A stretch of DNA of 40,394 nucleotides from Gordonia otitidis NBRC 100426. Its GTDB lineage: Bacteria > Actinomycetota > Actinomycetes > Mycobacteriales > Mycobacteriaceae. The stretch lies in NCBI RefSeq assembly GCF_000248075.1, contig NZ_BAFB01000113.1, forward strand, positions 1 through 40,394, given 5' to 3'. The first letter of the stretch is position 1; the number at the start of each line of letters is the position of its first letter. Under the pieces are notes generated by a model, which ran no database searches, was not told where the DNA came from, and saw nothing but the letters and a program-made list of their open reading frames with translations. Below, piece by piece: positions 1 through 8,487 of the stretch. Made by a program: the position numbers and the translations under genes.

Positions 1-181
1 TCGTCGCGCGATGAAACACCTTGCGCAGCTTGGTATCCGACGCGCGATACTTGAAGTCGTGGGCGTCGCCCCACACGGCGCGCTGATGGCGTGTACCGCT
101 GGAGCGCTGCCGGTCGAGCCACAGCAACGCCGCCGCGCCGACAAGCGCCACGGCTGCGATCACGAAATAGACGATGGTCAT
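1..181 (-). CDS. Membrane-anchored hypothetical protein, N-terminal part (runs off left edge)
   Basis: The first 60 codons of a gene read leftward and leave the window. It starts at the ATG complementary to 179-181. Residues 2-21 form one hydrophobic helix (TIVYFVIAAVALVGAAALLW), followed at once by a basic stretch (LDRQRSSGTRHQR), so the protein is probably a signal-anchored or single-pass membrane protein with its C-terminal part cytoplasmic by the positive-inside rule. The rest of the visible part (WGDAHDFKYR, then a basic end) is hydrophilic and matches no family I recognise. It lies 113 bp downstream of the dehydrogenase gene on the same strand and could be cotranscribed with it. The function is unknown. 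Confidence 0.6.
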   Translation of the reverse strand, partial: MTIVYFVIAAVALVGAAALLWLDRQRSSGTRHQRAVWGDAHDFKYRASDTKLRKVFHRAT

Positions 182-294
182 CGCGCTATAGCCTACTTCA
201 GGGTGCTCACACCCCGCGTGACCCCGCGACACGTCGCGCCAGCAGGCCGATCAGACAACCGACGCACCGGTCGACCATCCGCTGCGGATCGAGC

Positions 295-1326
295 TCACCG
301 GCCCGACGCCACGTACCCACGATGCTTGTCGACGACGTTGCGCAGCGCTGCCGACAACTCCGCTCCGTGAGATGCGGGCCCCGCTTCGACGTACCGTCGC
401 AGGTTGTCGAGGACCTGATCGGCGAGTTCGTCCCGCCAACCGACCACGTCGCCGCTCATGTGCGCCGAGATCGCCACGTTGTCGCAAGACCACAGCGGAC
501 TGTCGGCAGGGAGTGGTTCGGTGACGAAGACATCGAGCGATGCCGCACCAATGCCACCGTCGAGCAGGACGTCGGCGAGTGCCTGCTCATCGACGAGCCT
601 GCCCCTGCCGACGTTGACGAGGTGCGCGTCGGATCGCATCGCTTTCAGCACGGAGGCATCGATCATGCCGTCGGTCTCGGGCGTGAGCGGCGCCACGACG
701 ACGACGTTGTCGAATTCTCCGACGTACTCGACGAGGTCGTCGGTCGCCCGCACCTCACCGAAGTCGGGATCGTCGTCGCGCACTCTGCGGCCGGCACCTG
801 TGACGCGCATGCCGACCGCGCGCAGCAACCGCGCGATTGCCCGGCCGATCCCTCCGGTACCGATCACGAGTACCGACGATCCCGCCGTTCTGGTCGTTTC
901 GCGCCACACCCATTCGTGCGCGGCCTGCAGTCGCGCCGAGGTGTGCAATTGCTTGTCTCGAGCCAGAATCGACGCGAGGACGAATTCTGCGATCGGCTGG
1001 TCGAAGACGCCGTGCGCGTTGGTAACGACGATGTCGGAGTCGGCCAACTCGCCGAACAGCAGTGAATCGACGCCTGCCGCGCAGACGTGCACCCACCGCA
1101 ACGATTCCGTGGCGGTGCCCCAGTTGTCGCGCAGGGCACGGGAGAAGAAGTCCCACACCACGAGGACGTCGGCGCCCGGTAGCGCCTGTGGCAGGGTCTC
1201 GACGGTGCACTCACGCACGTCGGCGAGCGCTTCGAGCTCCGTCAGGTTGTACGGATTCGGTGCATCGTCGGCACCGAGCAGGACGAGGGTGGGGCGCACA
1301 CGCGCGGGCGACACGGGTTCGGACAT
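295..1326 (-). CDS. D-isomer-specific 2-hydroxyacid dehydrogenase (NAD-dependent)
   Basis: This 343-residue protein belongs to the D-2-hydroxyacid dehydrogenase family, which interconverts 2-oxoacids and D-2-hydroxyacids with NAD(P)H in the cytoplasm. The Rossmann signature IGTGGIGRAIA lies at about residues 155-165. The three family catalytic residues are present: Arg241 (VNVGRGRLVDE), Glu270 (FVTEPLP) and His289 (ISAHMSG). The gene diverges from the aminotransferase operon across an 86-bp gap that carries the ATTGTTGACAAT motif, so it may share regulation with that operon. A FAD/Fe-S 2-hydroxyacid oxidase homologue sits in the facing operon, so the pair may act on the same hydroxyacid. The exact substrate cannot be read from the sequence; glyoxylate/hydroxypyruvate reductase-like activity is one alternative. 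Confidence 0.85.
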   Translation of the reverse strand: MSEPVSPARVRPTLVLLGADDAPNPYNLTELEALADVRECTVETLPQALPGADVLVVWDFFSRALRDNWGTATESLRWVHVCAAGVDSLLFGELADSDIVVTNAHGVFDQPIAEFVLASILARDKQLHTSARLQAAHEWVWRETTRTAGSSVLVIGTGGIGRAIARLLRAVGMRVTGAGRRVRDDDPDFGEVRATDDLVEYVGEFDNVVVVAPLTPETDGMIDASVLKAMRSDAHLVNVGRGRLVDEQALADVLLDGGIGAASLDVFVTEPLPADSPLWSCDNVAISAHMSGDVVGWRDELADQVLDNLRRYVEAGPASHGAELSAALRNVVDKHRGYVASGR

Positions 1327-1373
1327 CCCCCCACCGTAGGCATTCGCCGTCGTCCCGGCAGCGTCAATGTCTA

Positions 1374-1385
1374 ATTGTTGACAAT
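1374..1385. promoter_or_regulatory. GntR-type operator, copy 1 (ATTGTTGACAAT)
   Basis: ATTGT and ACAAT form an inverted repeat around a TG centre. The site overlaps a TTGACA hexamer at 1378-1383 and is centred 33 bp before the aminotransferase ATG. The same 12-mer recurs at 15948-15959, and a one-base variant lies at 26977-26988. FCD-type GntR regulators usually bind short palindromes with TGT..ACA cores, and such a regulator is encoded at 13215-13943. The assignment to that protein is inference. Confidence 0.6.
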
Positions 1386-1395
1386 CCGACGATCC

Positions 1396-1412
1396 GGGTA
1401 CACCGTGTACCC
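1396..1412. promoter_or_regulatory. Perfect 17-bp palindrome abutting the operon start codon
   Basis: GGGTACAC, one C, then GTGTACCC form a perfect inverted repeat that ends one base before the ATG at 1413. No Shine-Dalgarno sequence is visible there. If the TTGACA at 1378 serves as the -35 element, transcription would begin near the ATG and the palindrome would cover the -10 region. It could be a second operator, for example for the TetR protein at 11031-11633, or an RNA hairpin if transcription starts further upstream. Confidence 0.45.
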
Positions 1413-2741
1413 ATGACCGTCGTCGAATCGCCCCGCGTCCTCGCTCAGCAGACCGCTTCGCTCTCGCCGATCCTCAAGCAGGCGACACCCGTAATCGTCG
1501 ACCACGCCCTGGGCTCCTGGATCCACGGCACGGACGGACGCGACTACCTCGACTTCACCACCGGGATCGGCGTCACCAGTACGGGTCACTGCCACCCGCG
1601 GGTCGTGGCAGCGGCCCAGGAGCAGTGCACCCGGATCATCCACGCGCAGTACACCACCGTGATGCACCCGCCGCTGCTCGAACTCACCGACAAGCTCGGC
1701 GCGGTACTGCCCATGGGGCTCGATTCTGTCTTCTACGCCAACTCCGGCTCCGAGGCAGTGGAAGCTGCGGTGCGTCTGGCACGCATGGCCACCGCGAAGC
1801 CGAACATCATCGTCTTCCAGGGCGGATTCCACGGGCGCACGGTCGCAGCGGCCAGCCTCACCACCGCGGGCACCCGATTCTCGGCGGGTTTCTCACCGCT
1901 CATGGGTGGCGTCCACATGGCACCCTTCCCCTACGCCTACCGCTACGGCTGGGACACCGACACCGCAGTCGACTTCGCGCTCAGAGAACTCGACTACCTG
2001 CTCACCTCACGGGTCGCACCCAACGACACCGCGGCATTCCTCATCGAACCGGTCCTCGGCGACGGCGGTTACCTCCCGACACCGCCACGATTCCTCGCAG
2101 GACTCCGCGAGCGCGCCGATCGTCACGGCATCCTGCTCGTCGTCGACGAGGTGCAGGCGGGTTTCGGTCGAACAGGCAAGTTCTGGGGGCATCAACACGC
2201 CGACGGCCTGACCCCCGACATCCTCATCACCGCAAAGGGTCTCGCATCCGGCTTCCCCATCTCGGCGATCGCGGCACCGACAGAGTTGATGAGCAAGGCG
2301 TGGCCGGGATCGCAGGGTGGCACCTACGGTGGCAACGCCGTCGCGGCGGCAGCGGCCGTCGCGACGCTCGACGTCATCGACGACGAAGGACTCGTCGAGA
2401 ACGCCCGTGTCCGCGGTGAGCAGTTGCTGAGCGGCATCCGCGAAGTCACCGCGGGATACGACGTCGTCGGCGACGTTCGTGGACTCGGCCTGATGGTCGG
2501 TATCGAGTTCGTCGCACGCGACGGCGACGCGACGCGCCCCGACGCCGCTGCAGCTCTCGCCGTGCAACAAGCCACCACGCGCCACGGCCTGCTGACTCTC
2601 ACCTGCGGTCCCGAGGGCAACGTCGTCCGCCTGATCCCGGCCCTCGTGGTCAGTGACGAGGAGATCGCCATGGGCACGAAGCGATTCGCTTCGGCGCTGG
2701 CCGAGGTCGCGGGCGAGCGCGCACACACCGACGGTTCGTAG
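1413..2741 (+). CDS. Class III aminotransferase (4-aminobutyrate / diaminobutyrate transaminase-like)
   Basis: This is a 442-residue fold-type-I PLP enzyme of the GABA/ornithine/diaminobutyrate transaminase class, which moves a terminal amino group to a keto acid and yields a semialdehyde. Family marks in order are TTGIGVTSTGHCHP near residue 50, YANSGSEAVEAA, GGFHGRT, VVDEVQAGFGRTG (the PLP-binding Asp) and the Schiff-base Lys275 in ITAKGLASG. The ATG at 1413 was chosen because the protein begins there like its homologues and because the coding frame further upstream would cover the promoter and the divergent gene. It opens a six-gene operon that also contains an aldehyde dehydrogenase suited to its product. 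In ectoine breakdown DoeD, an enzyme of this class, converts 2,4-diaminobutyrate to aspartate semialdehyde. That role is inferred from the DoeA-like neighbour; GABA is the main alternative substrate. Confidence 0.88.
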   Translation: MTVVESPRVLAQQTASLSPILKQATPVIVDHALGSWIHGTDGRDYLDFTTGIGVTSTGHCHPRVVAAAQEQCTRIIHAQYTTVMHPPLLELTDKLGAVLPMGLDSVFYANSGSEAVEAAVRLARMATAKPNIIVFQGGFHGRTVAAASLTTAGTRFSAGFSPLMGGVHMAPFPYAYRYGWDTDTAVDFALRELDYLLTSRVAPNDTAAFLIEPVLGDGGYLPTPPRFLAGLRERADRHGILLVVDEVQAGFGRTGKFWGHQHADGLTPDILITAKGLASGFPISAIAAPTELMSKAWPGSQGGTYGGNAVAAAAAVATLDVIDDEGLVENARVRGEQLLSGIREVTAGYDVVGDVRGLGLMVGIEFVARDGDATRPDAAAALAVQQATTRHGLLTLTCGPEGNVVRLIPALVVSDEEIAMGTKRFASALAEVAGERAHTDGS

Positions 2742-2750
2742 CCGTACACG

Positions 2751-5732
2751 ATGGTTCTCCAGCATCTGCCGACACCGACGACCTCCACGCGAAAGGCGTC
2801 CATCCCCGCAATCGTCACCGAACTGGCCGCGCTCGGCGTCGACGTCGACGCCTCCGCGCGTCGACTGTCCGAATACTCCTACGACGCATCCAATTACCGC
2901 GTGCGGCCGACGGCAGTGGTGTTCCCGCGCAACGCCGACGACGTCGTGCTGATCGCGCAGTGCTGTCATCGACTCGGTACGCCGATCATCGCTCGAGGCG
3001 GTGGAACGTCGATGGCGGGCAACGCCATCGGCACCGGCGTGATCCTCGACTTCTCACGCCACATGACGCGCGTCAACCGCATCGACGAGGACGCCGCGAT
3101 CGCCGACGTCGAGGTGGGTGTCGTGCTGAGCCACCTCGCCGCGGCGACACGCAGCGCCACGGACGGCCGTCTCACTTTCGCCCCCGACCCGTCGTCGGCG
3201 TCGCGGGCGACTATCGGCGGCGCTATCGGCAACGATGCGTGTGGCAACCATTCGGTACGACACGGTCGCACCACCGACCACGTCGAGGCATTGCACCTCG
3301 TCACCGCCGACGGTTTACGGCTGACTGCAACGCGATCGGGCGTCGAACCGACATTCCCCGACGACCTGCCCGCTTCGGCTCGAGCCGACGAACTCACCGA
3401 CGCCCTCGCCGAACTGACCAGACGCAACCTCGCGATCTTTCGTACCCAGCTCGAGCAGATCCCCCGCCAGGTGTCGGGATATCACCTGGCGCATCTTCTG
3501 CCGGAGAACGGTTTCGACGTCGCGCGCGCACTCGTCGGAAGTGAGGGCACGTGCGCTCTCGTGGTCGGCGCCAGAGTCCGGCTCGTGCCTGCACCGACGT
3601 CGCAACTGCTCGTCTGCGTCGGCTACCGGTCCGTCGCCGAGGCTGCGAGAGACGTTCCCGACATCCTTCCCTTCGCTCCGTCGGCGATCGAGGGAATCGA
3701 TCGGGGAATCGTCGCCACGATGGCGGCCCGCCGCGGGCCGGAGACCGTCGCAGGACTCCCCGACGGAGACTCGTGGCTATTCATCGACCTCGACAACGAG
3801 AGCGCCGCAGCACAATCCGAGCCTGACGTACCCGCGACGGCCAAGCGGCTACTAGAGCACCTTCGCACACGGGGACGCATGGTCGACGCCGCGTTCGTCG
3901 ACGACGAAACCCGCAGGCGCGCACTCTGGCGCGTCCGTGAGGACGGCGCGGGGCTGTCGGCACGCCTCGTCGATCCGGACGCCGAGGGTGAGTCTACCCA
4001 TGAATCGTGGCCCGGCTGGGAGGACGCAGCCGTCGCACCCGACAGACTGGCCGACTACCTGGACGACTTCACCGCACTCCTCGACGAATTCGACCTCACC
4101 GGCGTCATGTACGGACACTTCGGCGCAGGGTGCATGCACGTGCGGATCACCTTCGACCTGCGCACCGCAGAGGGCCGTGACGTGATGTCCCGGTTCTGCA
4201 CTCGGGCAGCGCAACTCGTCGTCTCACACGGCGGCTCGCTGTCAGGCGAGCACGGTGACGGGCGTGCACGTTCCGCGCTGCTTCCGATCATGTACTCCGA
4301 CGCGATGCTGCACGCCTTCGCGGAGTTCTCCGAGATCTGGGATCCGACCGGCATCCTCAACCCCGGAAGCATCGTCGAACCGCGTCCCATCACCGCCGAC
4401 CTCGCGCTTGCCGACGTGCCCGACCGTCAGTGGCACACGCACGGCACCAACGACTCGTCCGCGGGCTCGGTATCACTCGACCCGTTCGTCCATGCCGTCC
4501 AGGGATGCATCGGAGTCGGACGCTGCCGCACCACGAGCGGCGGTGTGATGTGCCCGAGCTACCGCGCTACGCGCGACGAGAAGGACTCGACGCGGGGCCG
4601 CGCCCGGGTACTGCAGGACATGGTGCGCACGGCCTCGAGCGTCGACTCCGGTTGGCGGTCAACCGAGGTGGCCGATGCACTCGACCTCTGCCTGTCCTGC
4701 AAAGCATGCTCGACCGACTGCCCGACCGGTGTCGACATGGCGTCGTTGAAGGCTGAGTTCCTCTCGCACCATTACCGCCGCCGACTGCGTCCGTTGTCGC
4801 ACTATTCGCTCGGCTGGATGCCCGCGTGGCTTCCCGTCGCATCCGCGGTGGCGCCCGTGGTGAACCGGGCGCTCGACATACCGTTCGCGCGCGGGCTGGC
4901 AGCACGTGCCGGAGGACTCGACGCCCGCCGCGCGATGCCGCGATTCGCGGGCCGCCGCGCAGCACGCCGCACCAGGCGAGGATTACCGTCGACGCACAAC
5001 GCCGACGTCGTCCTGGTCGTCGACACCTTCACCAAGGCGTTCCGGCCAGAGGTCGCGACCGCTGCCGCCACGGTACTCGGAGCCACCGGCGACACCGTGA
5101 CCGCGCGCGACGACGTGTGCTGCGGCCTCACCTGGATCTCGACCGGACAACTCGATCACGCCCGAAAGGTACTGCGGCGCACCGCTGATCGACTCGACGA
5201 CGGCACCGAACGCCCGATCGTGGTCGCCGAACCGAGTTGCGCCGCCGCACTGCGCACGGATCTACCCGAACTCGTCGACACACCGGCCGCGCGCCGGGTC
5301 GCGGCCCGCGTCAGCAGTTTCGCCACACACCTGCCCACGCTGGTCGACGCCGGGCTGCGCATCCCCGACCTTCCCGATGCGGTGACGGTGCAGACCCATT
5401 GCCACGAATATGCCGCGTTCGGCGCACAGTCGTCGACGAGCGCTCTAGGCGCGCTGGGGGTCGAGGTCACGACCGCGGACGGATGCTGCGGGGTTGCAGG
5501 CAATTTCGGCTTCGAACGTGGCCACTACGAGGTCAGCGTCGCGGTTGCCGAGAATGCGCTGGCTCCCACGCTGCGCGCAGCTCCCGACCGCCCGGTGATC
5601 ACCGACGGATTCAGCTGCGCCATGAGCGTCGACCATCTGAACGCCACCGAACCCGGCGTCACCTCCCGTGGCCGCCACCTGGCCGAGGTGCTCGCCGAAG
5701 CCCTGAACCCATCCGAGGAAGGAACCCGATGA
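2751..5732 (+). CDS. FAD-linked oxidase fused to Fe-S/CCG domains (D-2-hydroxyacid dehydrogenase type)
   Basis: A 993-residue fusion of a GlcD/Dld-type FAD oxidase and a GlpC-type electron-transfer module. The N-terminal FAD (PCMH) domain shows VVFPRNADDVV near residue 60 and RGGGTSMAGN near 85, followed by the FAD-oxidase C-terminal region (about 250-540, ending with SGEHGDGRAR). A ferredoxin-like part has the cluster motif CLSCKACSTDCP at about 647-658. Two CCG-type cysteine motifs follow, near 789 (CCGLTW) and 911 (CCGVAGNFGFERG). Only one fully canonical CxxCxxC...CP set is obvious; the preceding CIGVGRC...MCPSY may supply the second cluster. Such proteins oxidise D-lactate, glycolate or D-2-hydroxyglutarate and pass electrons to the respiratory chain. 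It follows the aminotransferase stop by 9 bp and overlaps the next gene by 4 bp, so translation is coupled. The substrate is unknown. Confidence 0.85.
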   Translation: MVLQHLPTPTTSTRKASIPAIVTELAALGVDVDASARRLSEYSYDASNYRVRPTAVVFPRNADDVVLIAQCCHRLGTPIIARGGGTSMAGNAIGTGVILDFSRHMTRVNRIDEDAAIADVEVGVVLSHLAAATRSATDGRLTFAPDPSSASRATIGGAIGNDACGNHSVRHGRTTDHVEALHLVTADGLRLTATRSGVEPTFPDDLPASARADELTDALAELTRRNLAIFRTQLEQIPRQVSGYHLAHLLPENGFDVARALVGSEGTCALVVGARVRLVPAPTSQLLVCVGYRSVAEAARDVPDILPFAPSAIEGIDRGIVATMAARRGPETVAGLPDGDSWLFIDLDNESAAAQSEPDVPATAKRLLEHLRTRGRMVDAAFVDDETRRRALWRVREDGAGLSARLVDPDAEGESTHESWPGWEDAAVAPDRLADYLDDFTALLDEFDLTGVMYGHFGAGCMHVRITFDLRTAEGRDVMSRFCTRAAQLVVSHGGSLSGEHGDGRARSALLPIMYSDAMLHAFAEFSEIWDPTGILNPGSIVEPRPITADLALADVPDRQWHTHGTNDSSAGSVSLDPFVHAVQGCIGVGRCRTTSGGVMCPSYRATRDEKDSTRGRARVLQDMVRTASSVDSGWRSTEVADALDLCLSCKACSTDCPTGVDMASLKAEFLSHHYRRRLRPLSHYSLGWMPAWLPVASAVAPVVNRALDIPFARGLAARAGGLDARRAMPRFAGRRAARRTRRGLPSTHNADVVLVVDTFTKAFRPEVATAAATVLGATGDTVTARDDVCCGLTWISTGQLDHARKVLRRTADRLDDGTERPIVVAEPSCAAALRTDLPELVDTPAARRVAARVSSFATHLPTLVDAGLRIPDLPDAVTVQTHCHEYAAFGAQSSTSALGALGVEVTTADGCCGVAGNFGFERGHYEVSVAVAENALAPTLRAAPDRPVITDGFSCAMSVDHLNATEPGVTSRGRHLAEVLAEALNPSEEGTR

Positions 5733-7219
5733 CACTCACCGAGCCCCCACGGACGGTCGTATCCGACCTGCCGACCGATCTGTTCGTCGACGGCAGGTGG
5801 GTTCCCGCGGTGTCGGGTCGACGTTTCGACGTCGAGAATCCCGCGACCGGTGAGGCCTTGACCGCCGTTGCCGACGGAACCGCAGACGACGCTCTGGCCG
5901 CCCTGCGCGTCGCTGCGGATCGGCAAGCCGACTGGGCCGCGACGAGTCCGCGCGCCCGCAGCGAGATCCTCTACCGCGCGTACGAGCTGATCACCGCGCG
6001 CGCCGACGAGTTCGCCACCGTGATGACCACCGAGATGGGCAAGCCGTTCGCCGAGGCACGCGGTGAGGTCGCCTACGGTGCCGAGTTCTTCCGCTGGTTC
6101 GCCGAGGAGGCCGTCCGCGTCGGTGGTGATCATTTCCTCACCCCGGACGGCAACAACCGCGTCGTCGTGCAGCATCGACCGGTCGGGCCGTGCATTCTCG
6201 TGACCCCGTGGAACTTCCCGCTCGCGATGGGCACCCGCAAGATCGGACCGGCGATCGCCGCGGGCTGCACGATGGTGTTCAAACCGGCGGAACTCACGCC
6301 GTTGACGTCCCTCCTCCTCGCCGAGACGCTGAGCGAGGCCGGTCTGCCCGACGGCGTCCTCAATGTGGTGACCACCAGCAACCCCGGCGAGGTCGTCGGA
6401 ACGTGGATGTCGTCCGGACTGGCACGCAAGGTCAGCTTCACCGGCTCGACGGCGGTCGGGAAGCTCCTGCTCCGGCAGGCCGCGGACACCGTGATGCGCA
6501 CCTCGATGGAGCTCGGTGGCAACGCGCCGTTCATCGTGTGCGACGACGCCGACCTCGACCGCGCGCTCGAGGCAGTGATGGTCGCCAAGATGCGCAACAC
6601 CGGACAGGCGTGCACCGCGGCCAACCGGATCTTCGTGCATCGCGACGTCATCGACGAGTTCTCCGACATGCTCACCCGACGCATGTCCGGACTGCGGGTC
6701 GGCGACGGCATGGCCGACGGGACAGACGTCGGGCCACTCGTCGAACGCAAAGCTGTCGACAAGGTCACCGAATTGGTCGACGACGCCGTCTCTCGCGGTG
6801 CGACCGTGCTCTGCGGAGGCATGCGCCCCGACGGGCCGGGCTACTTCTATCCGCCAACCGTGCTGCGCGACGTACGCGCAGACTCGATGCTCATGTCCGC
6901 CGAGATCTTCGGCCCTGTGGCGGCTCTGATCCCGTTTGACGGTCAGGGAGCCGACGCCGACGACGCCGTGATCGAGCTCGCGAACGCCACCCCCGCGGGC
7001 CTCGTCGGCTACGTGTGCAGCCGCGACGCCGAGCGCCTCGACGCCATCTCTTCGGGCCTGCGGGTCGGTATGGTCGGAGTCAACACGGGTCTGGTCTCCA
7101 ATCCCGCGGCGCCGTTCGGCGGGATCAAGGAGTCGGGTCTCGGCCGCGAAGGCGGTCGTCTCGGCATCGAGGAGTTCCTCGACGTCGCATACACATCCAC
7201 CCCGATTCGACGCCGTTGA
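5729..7219 (+). CDS. NAD(P)-dependent aldehyde dehydrogenase, succinate-semialdehyde dehydrogenase type
   Basis: A 496-residue aldehyde dehydrogenase that oxidises an aldehyde to the acid in the cytoplasm. The order of motifs is VTPWNFPLAMGTRKIGPAI (cofactor and oxyanion Asn region), FTGSTAVGK, the general base Glu261 in MELGGNAP and the nucleophile Cys295 in GQACTAANR. The spacing of 34 residues between Glu and Cys is that of GabD-type enzymes, as is the ending FGGIKESGLGREGG. The ATG at 5729 overlaps the previous stop as ATGA, which fixes the start. With the class III aminotransferase two genes upstream it forms a transaminase/dehydrogenase pair. GABA to succinate and diaminobutyrate to aspartate (the DoeC role) both fit; the sequence alone does not choose. 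Confidence 0.9.
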   Translation: MTLTEPPRTVVSDLPTDLFVDGRWVPAVSGRRFDVENPATGEALTAVADGTADDALAALRVAADRQADWAATSPRARSEILYRAYELITARADEFATVMTTEMGKPFAEARGEVAYGAEFFRWFAEEAVRVGGDHFLTPDGNNRVVVQHRPVGPCILVTPWNFPLAMGTRKIGPAIAAGCTMVFKPAELTPLTSLLLAETLSEAGLPDGVLNVVTTSNPGEVVGTWMSSGLARKVSFTGSTAVGKLLLRQAADTVMRTSMELGGNAPFIVCDDADLDRALEAVMVAKMRNTGQACTAANRIFVHRDVIDEFSDMLTRRMSGLRVGDGMADGTDVGPLVERKAVDKVTELVDDAVSRGATVLCGGMRPDGPGYFYPPTVLRDVRADSMLMSAEIFGPVAALIPFDGQGADADDAVIELANATPAGLVGYVCSRDAERLDAISSGLRVGMVGVNTGLVSNPAAPFGGIKESGLGREGGRLGIEEFLDVAYTSTPIRRR

Positions 7220-7275
7220 CAACCCCCTCGCTGACAACCCCCGCGATCACGACGCCCGCACTGACAACACCAAGG
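7216..7275 (+). repeat. Four tandem 15-bp degenerate repeats at the end of the aldehyde dehydrogenase gene
   Basis: Four consecutive 15-base units (7216-7230, 7231-7245, 7246-7260, 7261-7275) follow the pattern YTGACAACNCCNNCG; the third is the most diverged (ATCACGACGCCCGCA). The first unit supplies the TGA stop of the dehydrogenase (7217-7219). The last runs into AAGGAGG at 7272-7278, the ribosome binding site of the next gene. The units encode no gene of their own. They look like replication slippage in the intercistronic spacer. Confidence 0.7.
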
Positions 7276-7284
7276 AGGCGATAG

Positions 7285-8478
7285 GTGTACCTCGGCGCCC
7301 AGCTGTTCACCGACAGCGAGTACCAGCAGCGGCTGACGCGCGTGCGCGAACGGATGGACCTGCAAGGACTCTCGGCGATCATCGTGACCGACCCTGCGAA
7401 CATCTTCTACCTCATCGGGTACAACGCGTGGTCGTTCTACACCCCGCAGATGCTCTTCGTCCCGATCGAGGGCGACATGTTGTTCTTCGCGCGCGAGATG
7501 GATGCCCATGGCGCACACCGCACCACGTGGTTGCCCGAGGACCAGATCATCGGCTACCCGGAGAGCTACGTGCATCGCCCCCATGTCCACCCATTCGATT
7601 GGGTCGCGTGGGCGCTGCGCCAACGCCATCAGATCGCACCCGCGTCACGTGCCGGTTCAGTGGGGCTCGAGATGGACTCACACTTCTTCTCCCCCAAGGC
7701 TTATCGTGCGTTGTACAACGCGATACCGGAGTGGAAGCTGGTCGACAACTTCGAACTCGTCAACTGGGTGCGTTCGGTCAAGTCCGACGCCGAGGTGCAG
7801 TTGATGCGCCAGGCAGGCATGGTGTGTTCGGAGGCGATGCGTGCCGCCATCGAGACGATCGATGTCGGTGTGCGGCAATGCGACGCCGCTGCAGCGATCT
7901 CGCAGGCGCAGATCACCGGCACCGAACAGTTCGGTGGCGACTACCCTGCGATCGTGCCGATGATGCCAACCGGCGCCGCCGCCGACACACCCCACCTGAC
8001 CTGGCACCAGGGAACGTTCACCGCGGACGAGGCCGTCGTCGTCGAGCTCTCCGGCGCCCACAATCGGTATCACTGCCCGCTCGCCCGCACCGTGGCACTG
8101 AGCACACCGTCGAAAGACCTCGACTACGTGGCAGGGGCAACGGCCGAGGGGCTCAACAATGTCCTCGAGGCGATCAAACCCGGTATCGCCACTCGCGAAC
8201 TCGCGTCGACCTGGAACTGGACCCTCGCCAAGTACGGCCTCGAAAAGCCTTCTCGTCTCGGCTATTCCATCGGGATCGGCTACCCACCAGACTGGGGTGA
8301 GCGCACCATCAGCATCCGCTCCGAGGACGAGACCATACTGGAGACCAACATGACCTTCCACATCGTCTGCGGAATGTGGATGGACGACTACGGATTCGAA
8401 CTCTCGGAGTCGGTACGCGTCAGCCCCACCGGTGTGGAGACCTTCACGGGGTTCCCGCGCGAACTGATCAGGAAATGA
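7285..8478 (+). CDS. doeA: Ectoine hydrolase-like M24 (creatinase/aminopeptidase fold) protein, DoeA/EutD type
   Basis: This 397-residue protein has the two-domain creatinase architecture: N-terminal domain to about residue 160, pita-bread domain 165-390. The segments DPANIFYLIGYNAWSFYTPQ (36-55) and GYPPDWGERTISIRSEDET resemble what I recall of Halomonas DoeA and EutD, which open the ectoine ring to N-acetyl-2,4-diaminobutyrate. By eye the usual M24 metal ligands are mostly replaced: Glu254 and Pro265 for the two Asp, Tyr327 for the His, Val361 for the first Glu, with Glu375 kept. This suggests a metal-independent hydrolase, as in creatinase. The GTG start is set by AAGGAGG six bases upstream. 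It sits in an operon with transaminase, dehydrogenase and deacylase genes, which fits ectoine breakdown. Another cyclic amidine or amide substrate remains possible. Confidence 0.72.
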   Translation: MYLGAQLFTDSEYQQRLTRVRERMDLQGLSAIIVTDPANIFYLIGYNAWSFYTPQMLFVPIEGDMLFFAREMDAHGAHRTTWLPEDQIIGYPESYVHRPHVHPFDWVAWALRQRHQIAPASRAGSVGLEMDSHFFSPKAYRALYNAIPEWKLVDNFELVNWVRSVKSDAEVQLMRQAGMVCSEAMRAAIETIDVGVRQCDAAAAISQAQITGTEQFGGDYPAIVPMMPTGAAADTPHLTWHQGTFTADEAVVVELSGAHNRYHCPLARTVALSTPSKDLDYVAGATAEGLNNVLEAIKPGIATRELASTWNWTLAKYGLEKPSRLGYSIGIGYPPDWGERTISIRSEDETILETNMTFHIVCGMWMDDYGFELSESVRVSPTGVETFTGFPRELIRK

Positions 8479-8487
8479 GGTGTCAGC

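Noticed and set aside
91..1065. Long Arg-rich + strand reading frame opposite the dehydrogenase gene
   Set aside because: It is an antisense shadow of the - strand dehydrogenase: skewed composition, no family motifs, no ribosome binding site.
7216..7275. CRISPR-like array
   Set aside because: The units are contiguous 15-mers without spacers and with drift, so this is a short tandem repeat.
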